The position numbers and the translations under genes were made by a program. This document shows, piece after piece, positions 38,001 through 51,500 of a stretch of 64,000 nt of DNA. Under the pieces are notes generated by a model. The model saw only the letters and a list, made by a program, of their open reading frames with translations. It searched no databases and had not been told where the DNA came from. Numbering within the stretch: the stretch's first letter is position 1; each line of letters begins with the position of its first letter. Source of the stretch: Ophiodon elongatus (lineage: Eukaryota; Chordata; Actinopteri; Perciformes; Hexagrammidae); NCBI GenBank assembly GCA_016806645.1, contig JACSYO010000450.1, positions 62,001 to 126,000 on the forward strand. Direction: 5' to 3'.

Positions 38001-41000
38001 AAGCCCCGTAGGAAGCAATCAGTAATTTTGTTCCTGTTAAGTTTAACTGTCATAAGTATTTCAAGGTCATTAAGACATTTCAGTGTGTTTCTGTCAAGTC
38101 TGTTCATGCAGTTCATTAAGTTTTGAACACAGTATTGATCGAAATTCTGAAGGGAACAAAACACGACTTCAGAGTTTTTAGTGTGGCTTCATTGACCCGC
38201 GGTAACAATTACTTTCGTCTCTCGTTTCACTTTGTCTTATTTACTTTCGCAGTTCAACGTTCCGGTTCAAGTAAAAAACATTTTTAAATAAATTCTTCTC
38301 ATTTTCATTTTTATTGAAAAAGACGGTTTCTTAAGCAAGAGTTTGTTCTTGTATGAAGTCTCAGTGGGGAATCATTCCCTTAACATGACAAATGACAATT
38401 AAAATGACTGAATGTTCACGGTTTTCTTCGTTGTTGCCTTGAAGTCAGAATTGAAAGTGAGACATCTCTTTTCATGCACTTGTCAATTTTGGGCTATTTT
38501 GCTTCCGTAACATGTTTTCTTTCAGACTAGTGGAAAGAAAACATCCAAAATACACATTTAGGTGTGTTTGTTATTACTTTGTATATTTGCATCTGTAGAT
38601 CACTCTTAAATTCACCAAAAGTCACCGTTACATAACGCCTCATTTCCATATTTAAACATAACATTTCAGAAAACTTGTAATACAAATAATAATCCTCTTA
38701 ATGTGCGTAATGAACTGGTGAAGTTTCATGGTGATATCTACTCATTAATGTTTTGACCCTCTTCACCTGTAGAGTCTTCTTCATGTCTGTAATTTAACTA
38801 AACATCTCTTTAAAGGCCGTTTCCTCTAAATGAGTTTGTTCTCAGACTCTGATCCAGAAATCTCCACTTCAGTAGCTCTTACATCCACCAAACTTTACTC
38901 TTTCATTCCTAAATATATTCTGAAGCTTTCTACAGAGGGGTTTGTTCATAAATCATTCATAACCTGATTCATACAACATTTTATTACTGAAAACATGGAT
39001 TTTCTTTTGGGCTATTGACAGTTTTTTTTCTGATTTATGGAGTGATACAAATAAAAATAAAAAAACTACCTAAAAACCTTTGACTCTAACATGTCAACAA
39101 AATGAAACCAGAACTTTGAACCTGGCTTTATCCAATGTTCAGATTTCTGTTCTGGAAATTTATGAAAATAAGTACATATTTAATAAGATAAAGCCTAATT
39201 TGCATATTTAAACATACAATTTTAGAAAACTTTTAATAAAATAATTTTTTTCTTAATAAAAGTAATGAACTGAGGAAGCTTCATGGTGATATCTATTACG
39301 TTAAATGTTCTACTTGATTCTCTTCCCTCACTGCTTTGGTCTCCTCCACTCTGACTCTGACTAAAGTTTGATTTTCTTGGAGGAACTTCAGCTCTACAGA
39401 AGCAACACTGTTGCCTTCAGATGTCGGATAATTACAAACCAGTTTGTTTTCGAGCATTCAGCCTTCACGACGGGGGGCAAAAATGTAAAAAAAAAAAAAA
39501 AAAAAAAACGAACACAGAATTTAACACGTTAAGTTAAACATGCATATTTAGCACGTAACGAATAAGGCGAAGCGATGTACATTTATTTAAAAGCCTTTTC
39601 CTCACCGACACACACACACCAGACTATATGCTCCGTTTGTGTGTTTGTTGAGGGGTGACGGTCCAACCGGACACGGGGAACAGAGGAAGATGAACTCAGG
39701 TGAGCGGGGACGCCGGAGGAGGGACGCCGGAGAAGGGACGCCGGAGGAAAGGTTGGCGGCCGTGGAAGCAGCTGTTGGTCGGGCTGGGAGAGGCCAGAGG
39801 CAGCGGAGAGTGGGTGAAGCCCCGTTCATTCACGCTCCCCGTTGTCAGGGGACGTTACAACTGTAATGCTTATTGTAATTGCTTTGACATGTTTCACCCC
39901 CGTTTCCCATGAGCCCCCCCGCCGCCCCCCCCTCCCCCCGGCCGCCGCCCCCCCCCCCCACCCCTTTGTTGTTCTGCTACAGCGCCGCTGAGCTCGGCAC
40001 GTCGGGTCCCCCGTGGAAAAGACGAGGAAATGGAGCCTCGGAGAAAACACAGAAACCTTTTGGCTCCACTTAACGGGGGAAAAAGGCAGGTTGGAGACTT
40101 GATTGTAAATTTGGGATTGTAACTGTTTTTCTGATCAAAGAACGACACAAAAGAATAAAAAAAAAACTGTCACATGGTTAAAAAAAGAAAAAAAAAAAAA
40201 ACCCAAAGGAACTAGATCTTGACAACATCGCCCCGAGTGGCTTCTCGGTGGATTATGGTCAATGTATTTGTTCACGAGGATAGTTTGTGATCCTCTTGGG
40301 AGCAAAATAAACAAACACAAACTGTTCATCTGAGGGTACAGCTGGACGTACATGTGGTCCAGGCAGTTGTTAAACACGTCCATCTGTGTTCAGTCTTTTC
40401 TAGAGATCGTTTCCCAGAACATTGTCAGTGGTGATCGAGCTGCTATTACAGACAGTCATGAATCCTTTTTTTTGGGTTATGAATTATGTCAACCATTGTG
40501 GCCCGAACCAGGCGGCAACCTCTGGTTGTATAGAAGTCAAAGCTTCATGTGTTAAAGCTGCATTCTCTCTCCTGACCACCAGGGGGCGACTCCTCTGGTT
40601 GTATAGAAGTCAAAGCTTCATGTGTTAAAGCTGCATTCTCTCTCCTGACCACCAGGGGGCGACTCCTGGTTGTATAGAAGTCAAAGCTTCATGTGTTAAA
40701 GCTGCATTCTCTCTCCTGACCACCAGGGGGCGACTCCTCTGGTTGTATAGAAGTCTATAGAAAATGACTCTACTTCTCTCTTGATTTATTCCCTCAGTAA
40801 ACATTGTAAACATGAGTTTATGTCTCAATCTCTAGTTTCAAGTCTTCTTCAATACAGCATGATGTTCATTTAGTAAATTATGGTCCATTTAGAGTCAAAC
40901 AGACCATAAAGCGAAGAACGCAAATAGTTAGGTTTAGGAGAAGATCGTTGTTTGGTTTAAGATAACTACTAAAGTACACAGGTTATGTGACAAATAAATC

Positions 41001-41445
41001 ATCATTGACTTCTCTCTTCACCTGGTGAGCGACCAGCGGCCTCGCGGGTGAAAGATCGCCGTTTGTTTTTATCATTTCACGGGAAATTACACGTTTTATT
41101 GTATTTTTCCGTTTGTTTTCTAACAACTGTTTTCCTGTTTTTTTTTTCCCCCCCAAGTCAATTTATTGCTGAATAGAAAATGAACCGGCAAATATTTTGA
41201 CGATCTAAAAATAATTAAGAGTAATCTTTCCGAGTATAAAAAAAACGGGAACACGGAACAGAAGACAGCGGAGCCGCTCTCGACGAATGAAAGTCAGACG
41301 TTATCTCAGAGGCCTCGAACAGCAAGTGACAGACGGAGATCAGTCAGAGACGCTCGGCTGTGATTCAGACGGACCGCTGGACGAGAACACCTGCAGGTAC
41401 CGGGGGGTTAAAGTGGGGTCACATGGCTGCAGGGGGATCAGGAGC

Positions 41446-41479
<34 letters not shown>

Positions 41480-42456
41480 GAGAAGGAGGGGCGGTGTGGG
41501 TGTTGTGTTCGACCACAGAGAGGAGGGGTCGGGCCCCGGTGAGTGACAGGCCTGTCAGAATCCCCAGAATCCTCTGGAGCGAGCGGAGCGGCGAGAGAGT
41601 CTTGGCAGATCGAGGACGATCCCCGAAGAGGCCGAAGCCCCCCCTCCACCCCTCTCCCCCCCCCCCCGCGGTGCGGTCCCCACGGTTACGGTTCGGACGC
41701 GTCTCCAAAACTGGGTTTTGAACGTCTCAATCGTTAAAGGGTCGGAGGATCTGAGGAACCGGTGTTCTCTCGTCGCACATCGGTGACCGACCCCAACTCT
41801 GAAATGTCCTCGAGTCCTCGTTCTTCTGGAACAAACCGCCCGAAAGGCCTCGTCTCAACGTTTCCTCATTCGAACGGTTCGTACGATGTCTTACAAAAAA
41901 AAAAAAAAAAAAAAAAAGGTACCACGGTCTTCACAGAGCAGAACGAGGCCCGGTTCTAAAGGACTTAATCGGACATATTTAACCGGTCGATATGTTGATG
42001 AATCTTAAAAACAAACGCAAAGAAGATACCGAGCTGGAAATCAAACGTCTCGATTTAAAAAAAAAAAAAAGGTATAGAATCATTTTTTTTTTTTAAAGTC
42101 ACATTTGTTTACTTTTGTTTCAATATTTGACGTCACACTCGAGTGACAGGAAAGTGAAAAGCAGGAAATCAAACTGCACGTCCTTCTGGTCCTTTGTTCC
42201 TCTTCGTGTGCGTTGAGTCTCACATCCTAAACAACGGTGTGCTTGTAACTCCGTGCACGAAGCCGGCTGCATAAAAAAAAAAAAAAAAAAAAAAAAAGGT
42301 TTTCCCGGTTTGTTGTGGAAGAACTTGACCGGAGTCTTGACCTCTGACCCCCGTCCAACACTTTCAGACGAGTCCGGCACCGAAACAGAGCGAGGAAAAA
42401 AAATACATCTGCACCAATGTGGAGAGGGTCAAAGCCACAGAGAAATCTGTACTACA

Positions 42457-42503
<47 letters not shown>

Positions 42504-42717
42504 ACTGGCAACATATTACTGCCCTTGTTGTCACTTGAGACATCAATCTTCCCCTCCTTCCATCCCCTCAAGGCTTAGTCTCAATCATTTACCTCCTTTT
42601 CTCTCCTCCTGACGAGGCGACAAAGCAGCCTGACAGATCGGAGACGCCGGCACAGTTCCAGCCACCGAGATTAAGACTTTAACACGACAGCAGAGGGAGG
42701 AAGCAGAAAAAAGAAAA

Positions 42718-42770
<53 letters not shown>

Positions 42771-43792
42771 CCCTACATACGAGCGGCTCGGCGCTCTCGT
42801 CACGCTCGGCCCGTTTCGCTGCTCCGCTTGTAGCCAAACACCAGTCATCCCCCTCCGCGCCGGATAATGGCCGCCTGGTTGCTCGTCAACATTTGATAAT
42901 AACAAAATTGAGAGTGTAAAATTAAGCGGCGTTCGGATACGGGGGGGAGGAGGAGGAGGGGGGAGAGGGGAGAGGGGGGATTGTAGGGAGGCCTGTTGAT
43001 AATGAGTAGTTAGGGGGGAGGAATAGGCGGTGAAAAGCCAGGTAATTACACATCGCTACCGGCCTCGTTTCCTTCCCTGGGTTCTTTTCATTTCTACCAG
43101 GTGCAAATATCTGAATCAGTAATTGTAAATAAGTCTGTTTATGAGGCTAATATTCAGCTTTCATTTACCGACATGTCCATCTGCAGCCATGTTGTTTCTT
43201 TTGTCTGACCGACGAAGAAATACCCTGAAATATTGAATTCATAATCATCAAATTAGGAAAAGCAGAAGATTCTTTTTATATTTTAGAAACCAGAAACTGT
43301 TTGCATAGATTTCCAATCAATCATCCAAAAAAAGTTGGTAATTTTCTGTTGATCCATTAATTGGTGAATTAATGGATCATTTAAAATATTCTGGAAACAG
43401 AATTTTATTTTGCAGTCAATATTCTTTAATCCCATGCTTTTTTTTTTTTTTACGAAATGCATAAACTTGTTTACACTTCATTTCTGGTAAGATGTCATTG
43501 TTTTTCTCCACATGTGAAATATTAAGGTTTAATGCATCACACGCAAAATGTCTGTAAATCCCATTCGGTTCTCAGTAAACGGTGAATGTGTGTTTTCACG
43601 AAGCATCAGTCAGTTGGACACGGTTGTATTGTTACGGTGCAAAAGAAGTTAAATTATCCTTCTTTGATCTTCGGGGAACTGCTTTTAAAATTCAACAGCA
43701 ATTAAGTTTATTTTTTATTTTTACTCAAACCGGGACGACGACGCCTTGAACCGCCGGACGAGAGTTCATCTGTTGCTATAAGCGTTTTCTGC

Positions 43793-43836
<44 letters not shown>

Positions 43837-46800
43837 CACTCCCCCGATGTTTGTGTTCCTGCTCGTCCAGCTTTGCATATGTTGGATGCGAGCGTGTGGC
43901 TGCCAGTCGCCGGTGTCTTGGCCGTGTGCGGGCGTGAAGGCGGCGTGAAGGCGGCGTGAGGACGAACACGAACACGTGTGAGTCGTGTGATAAACACCTT
44001 CTGAGGGACTCACTTCTCCTCAGCGCAGGTCCAACGGGCCGACCGGCACTTCTGAGGAGCCGTTGGCTCGACGACAAACACCTGGACGTCAACGTGACGC
44101 CAGAGATTACGGTAGATTTACGGTTAAACTCCGTAACGTACAATCTCTCTGAAGACAGGAGAATCTTTAGGAGAGTATAAACTCACTGAGGATGAATGTG
44201 GATAAAACTAGTTGGCTTTATTTAAGGTTATGATAGAATACTGACAACAGCAAAAACTCCATCCATCCAACCAACATCCATCCGTCCCTCCCTCTCTCTT
44301 TTCACTAATTCCAACATCCATCCACCCATCCATCTCTTCATTAATTCCTCCCTCCCTCCATCCATCCATTGTCAGGGTGGGACCCCGTCACGTTGGCGGT
44401 GCAGACCCTCGTGACCCCCTAACCTTCGTGACCCTCGTAGCATTAATGTTAAAAACGGTCTGCTCCACTTGATGAACGTCTGAAATTGTGGATTCTTCCA
44501 GGCAGGAATAAGGTAAATATGTAGTAATATTTAATACTGATTACAGGTACAGAGCGTATGAATGATGACGCTGTGACACCCCATCCGGTTACTGTTGCCT
44601 CCTCTGGGAGGGTCCAGGTCTTTCTAAAGCTGAGGATGTGGAGTTACAGTGACGGGACTTTTAATGTTTATTCCTGTTGCTCTGGATGATGAACTGCACC
44701 GTAACGTTTATGTAAAGAAGAAAAGCCACAAGTTGCTTTCAAATCTGTCGAAGATGGAAAAGAAAGAAAGACGGAAGAACTTTCAAAAAGTTCAAAATGA
44801 ACGTGTCAAAGTTGTTAAAACGTTGCGTGAAAAATATAAAAGTATAGAGGAAGCAGTTGCAGTTGTCGGATGATAAGAAGTATTTCTCACGAGATGTAAA
44901 CACCTCCCCCTCCCCCCGCTCAGCATCGCACCTGGAACAGAGGCTTACCTGCGTCAGGTTCCCTCCACACAAAAGGCCAAGGTAGCGGTTACATTATAAT
45001 TTCAGGGGAGGAGGAAGTCTGGACGGAAACCAGAGAGCATGATGGGATAGGTGGGACGTGCCGCGGCGGGGCAGAGGATTAGGGAGGCCGGTGGGATTGT
45101 TGTGCTGCTCTTTATCTCAGCTGTTCTCACATCTGGGTCTCAAACGCAAAACACAGGCATCAACAAAAGAGCTCCCTCTGTACTCTGATGATTAACTTAT
45201 GAATGCATCGTTATCTTGCATGTATAATTGTATTATTCCGTACCGACTGGAGTCTGCTTGGAGGATCTCAGAAGTCTCATTTGCATTCATTTAGAAGGAA
45301 AGTTTGAAGGAAGGAGTACAATTTTATGCGTTGAAAAAAGCTAAATATTTTGGTGGATTTTTCTGAGCTTTCACACCACGAATAAAGAAGTCAACCAATC
45401 ACGTTGTGAGGAACTTACACCATCGAGTACAACGACACGGAGGCTCAGTGGTCTGGAGCAAGACGGCAAACTTCATTACTCCTGCAGCTCAGACCAGATG
45501 CCTTTCACAATAAAAGCCCTGGACATATAGAGTGTAACTGTTCACTAAAGTGTTTCACTAAAAGGAAACCAGCAGGATCTCAGTCTGTTTACCTCCGACA
45601 GACTTCCAGACGCTGCTCTGGGTCGACGGGTCGCATCGCTGCCGGTGTGAATAGTTTTGGTGCGTCAAAACCTTTCAGCTCACTTAAAAGTCGTGTGGTC
45701 ACGGAGAAAAAAACAAAACCCAAAACAGAACGTTAGTTGCAGGTCTGGGACGAGACTCGACATCGGGACTCGTTAATCAAAGTGGGACGCGTCACGCATC
45801 CGTCCACCACCTTACGTTCCCTTTGCTGCACACGAAGGACGCACGACTTCCTGCGCTGCCACCGAAAATCGCCCAACATCGCCCAACATCGTGCAACATC
45901 GCCCAACATCGTGCAACATCGCCCAACATCATGCAACATCGCCCAACATCGCCCAACATCGTGCAACATCGCCCAACATCATGCAACATCGCCCAACATC
46001 GCGCAACATCGCCCAACATCATGCAACATCGCCCAACATCGCCCAACATCGTGCAACATCGCCCAACATCATGCAACATCGCCCAACATCATGCAACATC
46101 GCCCAACATCGTGCAACATCGCCCAACATCGCCCAACATCGCCCAACATCCTGCAACATCGTCCAACATCGTTGAAGTTCCTCAGGGAACAGAATGCTTG
46201 TATTCATTTGGCCAAAGAGGGCGACGGGCTGAGACATTCAATAGAAATGTATTTTCCTCGTAGACGTCTAAAACTTAAATTTACAGCCAAACTCCTCCAA
46301 GTAAGAGAGGAAAAGTACATTTCCTTTTTTTAATCTATTAATGTTCCTTCTCTGTGTTTGGTGCTTTTTGGATTGAAGCCTGAGAGGTTTGGAAAACTGA
46401 TTTTAAATATCTTTAATCCCAGCGGATGCTTTTAAAAAACTGCCAGAATTCATGAAAAATTTTAAAACAAAGAAAAAAAAAAACAAAGAAAATACAAATC
46501 ACAGAGGAATTGTACTTTGTTAATTTTGAGCTGTTAATCACTTTAGAAAACGAGGGGTCACCTCGTCTTTGTGAGATCTAATTCTGGAGATTAAACCTCT
46601 CTCTCCTTCACACCTCGAACACCCGCCAAAACGTTAACGCCTCATCACCTCCACACTTTAACTCCTGCGCGGTACACGTCGCTGCCTCCTCCTCCTCCTC
46701 CTCCTCCTCCTCCTCCTCCTCCTCCTCCTCCTCCTCCTCCTCCCGCTCGCTCGCCGCAGCCTCTGATCTTTGCCACATCGCCGTCGTTCATTAACCGCTC

Positions 46801-47919
46801 GACACCCGAACGCCGCCGCCCACAAAGCGACACTTCAGCAAAAACACATCTCCAAGGACAAGAGTGCAATTAATTAGGATTGTTGTGTGATCTTTGGCTC
46901 CGGAGCTGCAGACGGAATTAAAAAATAAATAAAAAAAAATAAAAAAAACTCTTTTATCTTTCACACATGTTTAACACGGCGCGATGATAAAACTTAGAGA
47001 AAAAAAAAACACACACAACAACAACAACAACAACCAACAAGCACACGACTGAGGCGGCATGCAGAGAGCGGCCGCTTCTATTGTGTGAATGCGGACGGGA
47101 ACAGAAATATGGAAATAATAAAAACAGCAGGCAGATCGACGGACTCACGGGGACTTCCACATATTTGGCAGCTGCTTTCACCTTTCAGGGGGGGAGGGGG
47201 CATGGGGGGGGGGGGAAGGAGGAAGAGGAGCGAGAAGAAGAAGAAGAAGAAGAAGAAGAATGACACTGAAGTTCAGTTGGGAAGATCTGGTTTCCAGCAA
47301 ATCAGAGGTTTCCTCTGTGAGCGGTGAAAGAAACGCTTCTGTTTCCAGGGACAAAAAGAAGCTACTCACTGTGAAAGAGAGGATTGAAGAGAAGAATGTC
47401 CCTTCATCGTATCTCGAGAGCTTGGAGAGGACGCCGTCTAGAACAGCGGCAAACTGCAGACAGAGGGGGGGGGGGGGGGCACAGTTTACTGCCTTCACTA
47501 TTCTTTCTTTTGGAGTTTTCAGAAACTTTTCATCCCGGACTTTTTTTTTTTTTTTTTATTTGTCTGTAAATAAGTTTTTATTTACAAAAAGTGAAAAATA
47601 CAATGTGCCGGTGCAGTCAGATGTTTTTTTTTTTTACTTGTTTTAAGCTTTTTTGTCAGGTTTCTACAACCTGGTTTCAATCAGCAGATGTTTTCCATTT
47701 ATTTCATGAAATAAAAGCCATACCACTAAAATCGTTACAAGCAAGATAAAATGTAATGAAAATATGAAATAATCAAGAATTAAAAACAAATCTAAATGGT
47801 AAATAAAAATGTAATAACTCCATCATGTTACCATCTAAGAGTAAAGCTTAACCACACATGAAAAATAAATAAAATGATAATAATAAAGTAAAAGAAAATA
47901 TAAAATAAAATTCTATATC

Positions 47920-47977
<58 letters not shown>

Positions 47978-48509
47978 CATAATTTTTTTCTATTCTATTT
48001 CTTTTACTTATTATTTAATCTTGATGTTAACTCAAACTAAAATAAACTAAAAATAAATCATAATTTCTAGCATACAAAGAGTAAAATAATAAGTGAATAC
48101 GGGAAGAATCTGTAATGGTTTATAAAAGGAGAAAGGTTTGACCCCATTCCCCCGATGTCGTAAAATAAATATAAAAAAATATGAAAGTACGTCATGTGGC
48201 GATTCTTAACCAGTGAGAGGATTTGATGAGATAAAAAGACATTTTACCTTCGTTACGAGGGAGGAAATCATGTCTTTGAACGCATCGTCAATGAGAACAT
48301 CGATTTTGGAGTGGTACTGCTGCTGCAGGGGGACATGAGGGGGGATGGGGAGGGGGAGAGGGGGGGAGATAAAAAGCAATATTTTCTTTATTTTCAGCAA
48401 ACTGACGGGACACAAAGGCTAAAAATGACTCCTCGCCTCCCCGAACAACGGTGTTGTCTGTGCTGTAAAAGACAGGAAGAAAAAACCTACAACACTCGGC
48501 ATGAACATC

Positions 48510-48590
<81 letters not shown>

Positions 48591-51500
48591 CGAGGCATGA
48601 AAAACCTCCCCATCCGTGTAACGCCGCTGAGTTAAGCAGCTAATAGGACCATTATGCGGCTGAATGACATTCCCGTCCGCGCTGGAAAAGCGAAGGAATC
48701 TGAAGGATACTTTTTTGTGCGTCTCCCTACAATTAGAGCAGCCTTGTATTTCTCTAAAGCATCGGTCCAGCTGCGAGGACCAAAGGCTCACACGAGATTC
48801 AATTAATCCGCCATTTCATGTCCCCCCCCACGCCCCCCCCACCACCGTACCCCCACCCACCACCCTCACCCACCCTCACCCTACCCTACCCTAAAACATA
48901 TTCATGGCACCTTTTCCCTTGAAGGAAGGAGAGGAAAAAAAAGGCTGGGGCTGAGCGCTGAATGGCAGCAGCAGCGGGGGAGTTCATCTCTTGGCAACAA
49001 TGCCCTTTCACTGGCCGTCTAAAGAACACCCAAATTAAAAATTTCAATCAACAAAGCGCACAGATCGCTGACAAATTGTGGGTCCTGGGAGGTCACCGCC
49101 GCCAGCCCTAATTTTGTTTTTTTTCCCCTCCGCAAGTCCGCAAAATGGCAGTTCTCTTTCAACGCTGCGAATCTTTTTTGGCAAATCTTGAGAGCTTATC
49201 TTTTTTTTTTTTCTTTCTCTCTCTCCTTACCTCAATTAACATTGCTGCTTTCCCCTCTTTTATTCCCACAAAAGGGGCGACATAAAAAGCAGAGAGCAGG
49301 AGAAGAAATTGTTTGGTCTTTGCAGGAAAAAAAAAAAAGAAATCTGAAAAGAACAATTAGAGCTTTTAAAAACATTTATGTGGTCGTTGAGCTGCAGCCA
49401 CCGCTGCTCCTTCAGCTCCGTGAGGTGTTTTAGATTCTGAACCGGGTCACGTGTTCAACACGACCTCCCCCCCCTCGCTTCCCCCGGACACTATTCGAAT
49501 GACCCCAGCAACAAAAAGACAGCCGGCTGATAAGCATTGATTTCGGCTGATCGCCCCCCCCCCCCGTTTAACAGGGGTCTGCAAATGCAGAATTCATTCA
49601 TCCAGCAGAGGAGTTTCTCGTCAAGTGCGGATTCTTCACAGGCGGTCTTGCTCGCTTGCCAGTTCCTCCCCTCGTCTGCAGGCGGGGAAAATCTGGACGC
49701 CGTCGTTTCCCACAAAAAAAAAATAAAACCCGAGATGGGGAATTTGAAAAAAAAAAAAAAGGGCAGCAGAATTTGTCGCCGAGGCGTCAGAAAGCGGCTG
49801 CAGATCGACGCACTGTAACGACCCCACGGCTGAAAACTGACCACACCAAAAGGTCTGGATCAAGTTCAGACTGACGTATTTAAGACCCTTCAGACTGACG
49901 GTCAGGGGTCGGAGATCAGGAGGCCTCGTTCACAACGCCCACTGGCAAGTGAACACGGACGGGCATCAACTGAACCGCATTCATGGTCAATCAATGCGTC
50001 TGCTGATGATGAAAGACCGCGGTGAAAGAAATCTGCTGAATTCAAACTTCACAGTAAACCTCGTATTCTTTTAAATCAATCCACACAGGTGCTAAAATAA
50101 ATAATAATGTTGGCATTGTAGGTTTTCTGCAAACCAAGTATGCGTTGAATCAAGATGTTTCTGAACCAATAATAAGTTTCATACAAACATTTCTAGATCT
50201 GTGGACCCACCGCTGTTTACAACAAAACTACTAAGGTTCAGTAAAAGTTCAGGGTTTGGGTTAAAATAATAACATTACTCTTGGTTTCAAACGGGACACG
50301 GACACCAGTCTCCTGGGTTAAAGTCCTGTGTTTGACCCATTTATCATTATTTGGACAAACTTTGATTAAAAGTATTTGTGGTACAAAAAACAAATGTAAT
50401 CCTTGAAAAAATCAGTTCCTTTCGAATTGTATTTGATGCAGTTTCGTTCTACGGCAACGTGATTATCAGGAGACCAGACCGTTTAAATCCAGGCTGGTAT
50501 TTGTTGCAGGGGTTCCAATCTTATTGTCAGCAGCGACGTCTACATTCGCAAGCGTGGCTTAGTGCTCGAGTTCTAGCGGTTTAACATCGTAAAATAGCTT
50601 ATTTTTCATGTTTATTTGGGAGAGACAAATTCATATACATAGACAATAGCGCAACAATTTTCCAATGCAATGTATCACAACATCATTATTATTTGCTATA
50701 AGTAAGTGCAGCCTGGTAACAGAAATTCAAATTGCGGGGGTGCGGCGGGGGCTTTGAAAACAAAAGTTTGAGTTTGGGTCGGGTCTTGAATAACAGATGA
50801 ATGATCAACTATTACCTCATATTCATTTTTAATGTTTCAAGGAATGACGGCCTTTTAGAAATAACCAAAACCATATTAAACTCCCGACATCCCGTAATCT
50901 GTAGATTTGAAATGTATGTGGCTGACTTCATCTGTTGTCAATAATTGATAAGACATTATTAGTATGATCTCCTACGTCTTGCCAAAGACCAACTTGATGT
51001 CATAATATAAAATCCCAGATATTGTCAGATAACACTGTAACACCCAGAAGAAGAAAAGGAGAAAATAAATTACATCCTCATGAATCAAATGGAGAAGACG
51101 TCTCACTGCTTCAGGTGAAAACCTTTTTATCATGTTGTCTTTTTAGGAAACAAAGCTTGATGTCAGCTAATTATTTCTCAGCCTTTCTCATTGTAAATTG
51201 AAGATAATTTTCTTCACCCCTTTAAATAATCTGAAAAAACACATATAAGGTTTCACCTGATGCCGACGATGTGACGCTCTACAGTAGTTGCTCGCTCTTG
51301 GTCCCAGGCTTGATCAGGAGTGTAACGCTGTCACACCAAAAGCGTTGCGAATATTTGCGCCGCGTTACTCACGTGAGTTTACTCGCCGGACTATTTGTGG
51401 TTATTTCGCTCCATTCGCACTACACGCGCCGCCAGAGAAGGGGCGTGGCTTATCTCCGTGGAAATAGTTAATTTCCGCCATCCACCGTGGAAGAAATAAC

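Larger units (their letters stand above)
40914..43780 (-). other. cadps2: cadps2 intron with microsatellites
   Basis: Contains (GT)n at 41449-41477 and 42461-42503, (CA)n at 42720-42769, and several A- or T-runs (41895-41918, 42272-42297). No exon is seen. Confidence 0.5.

Noticed and set aside
44649..44873. 74-codon Lys-rich plus-strand frame
   Set aside because: No recognised domain, no splice partners; could be transposon debris but unsupported.
45871..46170. CRISPR-like regular array
   Set aside because: 10-bp units without spacers in an animal intron; a minisatellite.
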